Under the pieces are notes generated by a model that did no database searches, was not told the DNA's origin, and was given only the letters and a program-made list of their open reading frames with translations. Both the position numbers and the translations under genes were made by a program. From IMCC26207 sp037141255 (GTDB taxonomy: Bacteria; Actinomycetota; Acidimicrobiia; Acidimicrobiales; Microtrichaceae), in contig JBAXCX010000001.1 of NCBI GenBank assembly GCA_037141255.1, positions 15,723 through 79,722 on the forward strand: 64,000 nucleotides of DNA, written 5' to 3'. This document shows, piece by piece, positions 60,235 through 64,000 of this stretch (positions within the stretch are counted from its first letter, which is position 1; the number at the start of each line of letters is the position of its first letter).

Positions 60235-61209
60235 CTAGTCGCATGACAGCAGTGGGCCGACTTCAGCCCCAAATTGTTCAATCTGCTCGCAGACTTGTTG
60301 TGCATCTTTGCCAAGGAACCGAAGCTGAATCTGGTTGATGCCCTTGGCCGCGAACTTGTTGATTCGCTCAGCTACCTCTTCCGCTCCGCCTTGCACAGCG
60401 GGGCCACGAGCGAAGAGTTCAAGGTCAAAATCGGCCGATCCTAGGAACACTGAACCAAAGTTCATCCCCAGATCAAAGGCAGCGGGTAGGCCCGCTGCTT
60501 CTCGTTCCGACCGGATACATGAAATCGCATTGCTGAGTCCCATCTTTGGAGGACCCTGAGGGAGCCAGCCATCACCGAGTAGGGCAGCACGACGGATAGC
60601 AACCTTGGAGGATCCACCAATCCAGATGGGCAACGAAGCACCGCCCAAGAGCGTGCGTTCAGCCGGGCGCGGGCTCATCCCGATTCCTACCTGAGCGCCT
60701 GGACCGCCCACCGAGGGGTACTCCTCTGCACACGCTGCTCGAATGACCGCCACCGACTCCTCGAGTTGTTGGCCGCGAGACTCAAAGTCCACCCCAAGAA
60801 ACTCAAATTCAGACTCTAAATGGCCCGCTCCAGCCCCCAGAATGGCTCGCCCATCTGAGAGATTATCGAGCGTCAGAAATGCCTTCGCAGCAGCGAGCGG
60901 GTGCCGATAGGGAAGCACGTAGACGTGACTGAGTAGGCGAACCCGACAGGTGAGGGCTCCTAGCCAACCCAATGTCGCAATGGTGTCGTACCACATCGCA
61001 GACATGCGCTCATCTGCTGGTCGCGGAACACCCACGTGATCGCAAACGCCGATATAAAAAGCACCGGCTCGGTCAGCAGCCTGCGCAATTGATACCAACT
61101 CCGCTGTGCCGGCAGTGCACTCCCATGGCTGCACAAAAGAAGGGCTCTGCGACTGCACTGGCAGTTGCAGTCCCCAGGTCACCTGACCGGACGGAATGAT
61201 TGGGCTCAT
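60235..61209 (-). CDS. LLM-class (F420-dependent type) oxidoreductase
   Basis: A 324-residue luciferase-like TIM-barrel oxidoreductase. VCDHVGVPRP, YDTIATLGWLGALTCRVRLLSHVYVLPYRHPL, LDNLSDGRAILGAGAGHLESEFEFLGV and LPIWIGGSSKVAIRRAALLGDGWLP are typical of the actinobacterial F420-dependent group. It ends 7 bases before the GH78 start. Cofactor preference (F420 or flavin) and substrate are inferred from the family. Confidence 0.88.
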   Translation of the reverse strand: MSPIIPSGQVTWGLQLPVQSQSPSFVQPWECTAGTAELVSIAQAADRAGAFYIGVCDHVGVPRPADERMSAMWYDTIATLGWLGALTCRVRLLSHVYVLPYRHPLAAAKAFLTLDNLSDGRAILGAGAGHLESEFEFLGVDFESRGQQLEESVAVIRAACAEEYPSVGGPGAQVGIGMSPRPAERTLLGGASLPIWIGGSSKVAIRRAALLGDGWLPQGPPKMGLSNAISCIRSEREAAGLPAAFDLGMNFGSVFLGSADFDLELFARGPAVQGGAEEVAERINKFAAKGINQIQLRFLGKDAQQVCEQIEQFGAEVGPLLSCD

Positions 61210-61211
61210 GG

Positions 61212-61670
61212 TTACTCGTTTCGGGAGGAGTCTCTGAGGTGGTTGAGTTCAACTTCAGCCTGAGTCAACATTGATTCACCTGAGGCTCCCGGAACAAAAA
61301 ATGAAACTGCTACGTGAACCAAAACAGAGAGTGGTTGGCCGGCAATCTCCATCGGTAGCGCAATCGCGCCACGGATTCGTTCCATGACAGCACCTGCCGA
61401 TGCTGGCGCAACAGCGGCTACAACAAGAACGAAGAGCCCGGGTTCAATCAACCCCAAAACATCTGCAGTTCGCACGAGCCGATCCAACCGGGCTGCAATT
61501 TCTTGCATTGCGGCTTCGGTGCCTGATTGGTCAGAGCTACTCAGTGCCTCATAGTCATCGATACCAACGAGGTACGCCGCAGGTTGAGCTGAACTGTTTG
61601 AGTCTTGGCTCGCCATCATCTCGTCGAGCCGCTCAACGACAACAGCCCTATCGGGAAGCAGGACCGTCAT
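61212..61670 (-). CDS. Stand-alone degenerate GGDEF-like domain protein
   Basis: A 152-residue protein with the secondary-structure rhythm of a GGDEF diguanylate cyclase: AAYLVGIDDYEALSSSDQSGTEAAMQEIAARLDRLVRTADVLGLIEPGLFVLVV in sequence. The early Asp and helix match, but the GGDEF signature is replaced by LIEPG, so no cyclase activity is expected. It overlaps the thiolase gene as ATGA at its start and is 2 bases from the LLM gene. It may be a regulatory or structural relic. Confidence 0.65.
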   Translation of the reverse strand: MTVLLPDRAVVVERLDEMMASQDSNSSAQPAAYLVGIDDYEALSSSDQSGTEAAMQEIAARLDRLVRTADVLGLIEPGLFVLVVAAVAPASAGAVMERIRGAIALPMEIAGQPLSVLVHVAVSFFVPGASGESMLTQAEVELNHLRDSSRNE

Positions 61671-62860
61671 CCGAGCCGGTTTCCCCAGATACCTACAAAG
61701 CTGACCATATCGCCGGGGTAGCCACCCAAATTGTGGGTCAATGCAAGGCCGCGATCAGCCGTGTCGATCTGCCGTTCCTCGGGGGCTTCATGCCGAAGCT
61801 GTAGCCAGCACTCGAACAACATGCGAAGCCCCGAGGCCCCCACCGGATGCCCGAATGACTTCAGTCCACCATCAGTGTTGATGGGAAGGTCTCCGTGCAA
61901 GTCGAACGCTCCGGCCTCTACATCTTTCCAAGCCTCACCGCGAGCCGAGAAACCAAGATCTTCCATCAGTACCAACTCGGTTGGAGTGAAGCAATCGTGT
62001 ACCTCGGCCATGGCCAACTCCGTGCGGGGGTTAGTAATGCCCGCTTGTGCATATGCGTCCTTGCCGGCTGCTTCGCACTCATCGAAATGGGTGTAATCAA
62101 ATTCGGGATCGGCAAGTCCAGAGCCGTTACCCGCAACCATGGCTAGGGCCTTTACGAAGATGGGCTTATCGGTGTACTTATACGCGTCGGCAGCGCGCAC
62201 CACGATTGCAGCGGCAGCTCCGTCGGCAACGCCAGCACAGTCAAATACAGACAACATGCCCGCAACGGCAGGCATCGCACAGATTGAATCAACCGACATC
62301 TCACGGCGGAACTGAGCGCGTTCGTTCTTGGCACCATTGGAGTGATTCTTGGATGCAATCCGAGCCAGTGTGCGTCGCAACTCAATCGGATCGATGCCGT
62401 ACTTATCCGCGTAAGCAGGGGCCACAAGAGAGAACATTCCGGCTGCTGTCAGGGTTCGCTGGGTGCCATCAGTGGGAATGGGGAATGCATTGAGACCCTG
62501 ATAACCCGAGTCCTTGACCTTCTCTACGCCCACTGCAGCTGCGATGTCATAGGCACCCGAGGCAACTGCGTAGCAGGCTTGGCGAAGTGCCTCTGAGCCA
62601 GTGGCACAGTAATTCTCAACTCGAGTGACTGGCTTGTTCTGCAATTTCAGCGGCGCTGCCAACGTGACTCCCGACATGCCCGACTGAGCGGTTCCAAGCC
62701 ACCATGCGTCAACTTGGTCCTTCTCAACACCAGCCGAGGCCAATGTGTCTGTCACTGCATCAATCAGCAAATCATCGGTGCTTCGATCCCAGTGTTCTTT
62801 GAACTGGGTGCAGCCCATTCCAATAATGGCAACCTGATCTTTAATTCCGTGGCTAGCCAT
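61667..62860 (-). CDS. Thiolase-family acetyl-CoA acetyltransferase/lipid-transfer type
   Basis: A 397-residue thiolase of the SCP-x/Ltp branch. AIIGMGCTQFKEHW opens the protein, the nucleophile Cys is in ENYCATGSEALRQACYAVASG, and the C-terminal GHPVGASGLRML carries the catalytic His; the ALTHNLGG segment lacks the second Cys of degradative thiolases, as in Ltp-type retro-aldolases and SCP-x thiolases. It sits 2 bases after the thiolase-like/OB-fold gene, the arrangement of steroid side-chain Ltp2-ChsH2 type aldolases and related complexes. The activity is inference. Confidence 0.87.
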   Translation of the reverse strand: MASHGIKDQVAIIGMGCTQFKEHWDRSTDDLLIDAVTDTLASAGVEKDQVDAWWLGTAQSGMSGVTLAAPLKLQNKPVTRVENYCATGSEALRQACYAVASGAYDIAAAVGVEKVKDSGYQGLNAFPIPTDGTQRTLTAAGMFSLVAPAYADKYGIDPIELRRTLARIASKNHSNGAKNERAQFRREMSVDSICAMPAVAGMLSVFDCAGVADGAAAAIVVRAADAYKYTDKPIFVKALAMVAGNGSGLADPEFDYTHFDECEAAGKDAYAQAGITNPRTELAMAEVHDCFTPTELVLMEDLGFSARGEAWKDVEAGAFDLHGDLPINTDGGLKSFGHPVGASGLRMLFECWLQLRHEAPEERQIDTADRGLALTHNLGGYPGDMVSFVGIWGNRLG

Positions 62861-62862
62861 GG

Positions 62863-64000
62863 TTAGTCCTGCTCCGTTTTCTCGAGCTGTTCGCGTGCTG
62901 TTCCTTGCCCTGTAACTGGGCGAGCCTTCCAGAAATAGTTTGCAATCTCGTCAGCTGTGTTCAGCCTGCGGAACGTCATTTCGACAGTCATACCGATCGT
63001 CACGTCAGCAGGGCGTACATCGGTGAGTTCCACTGGAAGGCGACCCCCACCTGCAAAATCGCAGACTGCAAAAACCACTGGGGGCGATGGCGAATAGGCA
63101 AGAGAGTCCACCGTAAAGGTGGCGACAGTTGCTGCAACATCAGCCATCGGGGCTGGCTCCATGTCATCGAGATTGCCGCCCTCGAACGACACACGAGCGG
63201 GTGGCAGATGCAACGCACCAGACTCGTGATCCTTGGAACCAACAAAACCGTACTTCCAGTCCAGCCGGCGCTCAGCAGCTGCAGCGGACATTCGAGCGGG
63301 CTCGGGGCGATTCGGGGGTTGGACAGGCAGGACTCCACGCCAAGCTAGGTACTTTGAATACAACAGCGTGTTATCAGCATCTTCAAGTTGGTCTGCAACG
63401 GTGACCCCGCCGGCAGTGCCACTGTCACCTGAGACTTGGTCGGTGACTCTAAAGAAGAACACGTCTGCCCCATCGGCCATAGCCAACAAGGCAATGACTT
63501 GCCCTGGTTGAGACTGTTCAATGAGCGAAGTCAACATCAGGAGGGGATGCGCTGCACCTGTAAAGCCCACCGAGCTAGCAAGTGAATCGACTACCTCTAC
63601 CCCGGCAGCACCAAGCTTTTTTGCGAGGGCAGCGCTAGCTCGGGGGCGAGGCCCCACCAGCGCCACCTTGTCGAGTTGATCAATCTGCAAGCCGGCATCT
63701 TTTAGTCCAGCCTCCCAAGCCTGAGCAGCCAGATCGCCATAGCGCTGCTCGCCAAAGCGATCCTCCCAAGATCTCGTGCGGGCCTCTCCTGGTGAGCGCC
63801 AGCGATCAAGAAACTCCCGCGTGGCTGATGCACCACCCAAGTATTCTGCAATAACGGCAACCCCAGAATCTGCAGATGCAGCACCAACAAGCACTGCAGC
63901 GCCGGCGTCCCCACCGTCTTTCTCGTCTACCGAGCCGGCGGGTCCGGTACGAACATCACCAGTCAGGACCAATACGGCCGGATCGTTGGAGTGAAGCGCC
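62863..64000 (-). CDS. Thiolase-like plus OB-fold (DUF35) protein, 5' end beyond window
   Basis: The visible 378 codons are open to the window edge. The frame continues upstream of the TTG at 63972 as ALHSNDPAVL, so the gene is cut by the window. The N-terminal part resembles the HMG-CoA-synthase-like/thiolase-like fold (VLVLTGDVRTGPAGSVDEKDGGDAGAAVLVG), then LDWKYGFVGSKDHESGALHLPP acts as the linker to an OB-fold domain (GRLPVELTDVRPADVTIGMTVEMTFRRL). The zinc-ribbon cysteines usual in DUF35 are not seen. It probably forms a complex with the following thiolase. Confidence 0.82.
   Translation of the reverse strand, partial: ALHSNDPAVLVLTGDVRTGPAGSVDEKDGGDAGAAVLVGAASADSGVAVIAEYLGGASATREFLDRWRSPGEARTRSWEDRFGEQRYGDLAAQAWEAGLKDAGLQIDQLDKVALVGPRPRASAALAKKLGAAGVEVVDSLASSVGFTGAAHPLLMLTSLIEQSQPGQVIALLAMADGADVFFFRVTDQVSGDSGTAGGVTVADQLEDADNTLLYSKYLAWRGVLPVQPPNRPEPARMSAAAAERRLDWKYGFVGSKDHESGALHLPPARVSFEGGNLDDMEPAPMADVAATVATFTVDSLAYSPSPPVVFAVCDFAGGGRLPVELTDVRPADVTIGMTVEMTFRRLNTADEIANYFWKARPVTGQGTAREQLEKTEQD

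Overview
The window looks like a chromosomal segment of an actinobacterium, most likely an aquatic Acidimicrobiia-type lineage (inference). The signs are mycofactocin genes, an F420-type LLM oxidoreductase, a WS/DGAT wax-ester/triacylglycerol acyltransferase, many acyl-CoA ligases and SDR/amidohydrolase genes, DUF3097, an ECF vitamin transporter and moderately high GC. Coding density is very high and many genes overlap by 4-8 bases. No gap exceeds 300 bases; the longest (47724-48022 and 54493-54747) hold cobalamin riboswitches. I saw no rRNA, tRNA, CRISPR array or insertion sequence.

Layout. 1-3543: the start of a mycofactocin operon (mftB partial, mftA) on the minus strand, diverging from an NDMA-type alcohol dehydrogenase, then a MoxR ATPase and a VWA protein that may be joined by a -1 frameshift. 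3566-9881: lipid genes (two CoA ligases, an esterase, WS/DGAT). 9897-14480: ABC-F ATPase, RecQ helicase, Lrp regulator. 14550-23185: polyamine module, with catabolic genes (FAD oxidase, class III aminotransferase, aldehyde dehydrogenase) diverging from potABCD-type uptake genes across a region with two perfect palindromes. 23214-31388: FadD19-like ligase, a glutamate-receptor-like K+ channel, amidohydrolase, subtilase, WXG100-like protein and a KstR-like TetR regulator. 31454-37754: degenerate TPP-enzyme homologue, DUF3097, solitary DNA methyltransferase, SDR, aquaporin, GDT1-type transporter. 37758-46285: truncated adenylate-forming enzyme, cyclase, Zn alcohol dehydrogenase, aldehyde dehydrogenase, amidohydrolase, SDR, EthD. 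46352-47723: small sensor and envelope genes.

47795-57776 is the most interesting part, a vitamin B12 island. A cobalamin riboswitch precedes a large secreted and anchored protein with an alpha/alpha-barrel half and a DUF4430 half, the two building blocks of animal intrinsic factor and transcobalamin. It is followed by an overlapping EcfT - fused EcfA-EcfA - EcfS operon. Facing it tail to tail is a DUF4430 lipoprotein with its own cobalamin riboswitch. Upstream of that lie meaB and an ethylmalonyl-CoA mutase-type B12 enzyme. I read this as extracellular B12 capture, ECF import and intracellular use side by side.

57786-64000: GH78-type glycosidase, LLM oxidoreductase, a degenerate GGDEF protein, a thiolase and a thiolase-like/OB-fold protein cut by the window edge.

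A second cross-cutting signal is a 14-bp KstR-type palindrome (T-NN-AAC-NN-GTT-NN-A) upstream of a FadD19-like ligase, two amidohydrolase genes and the KstR-like regulator itself. This suggests a local regulon for a sterol- or terpenoid-like substrate.
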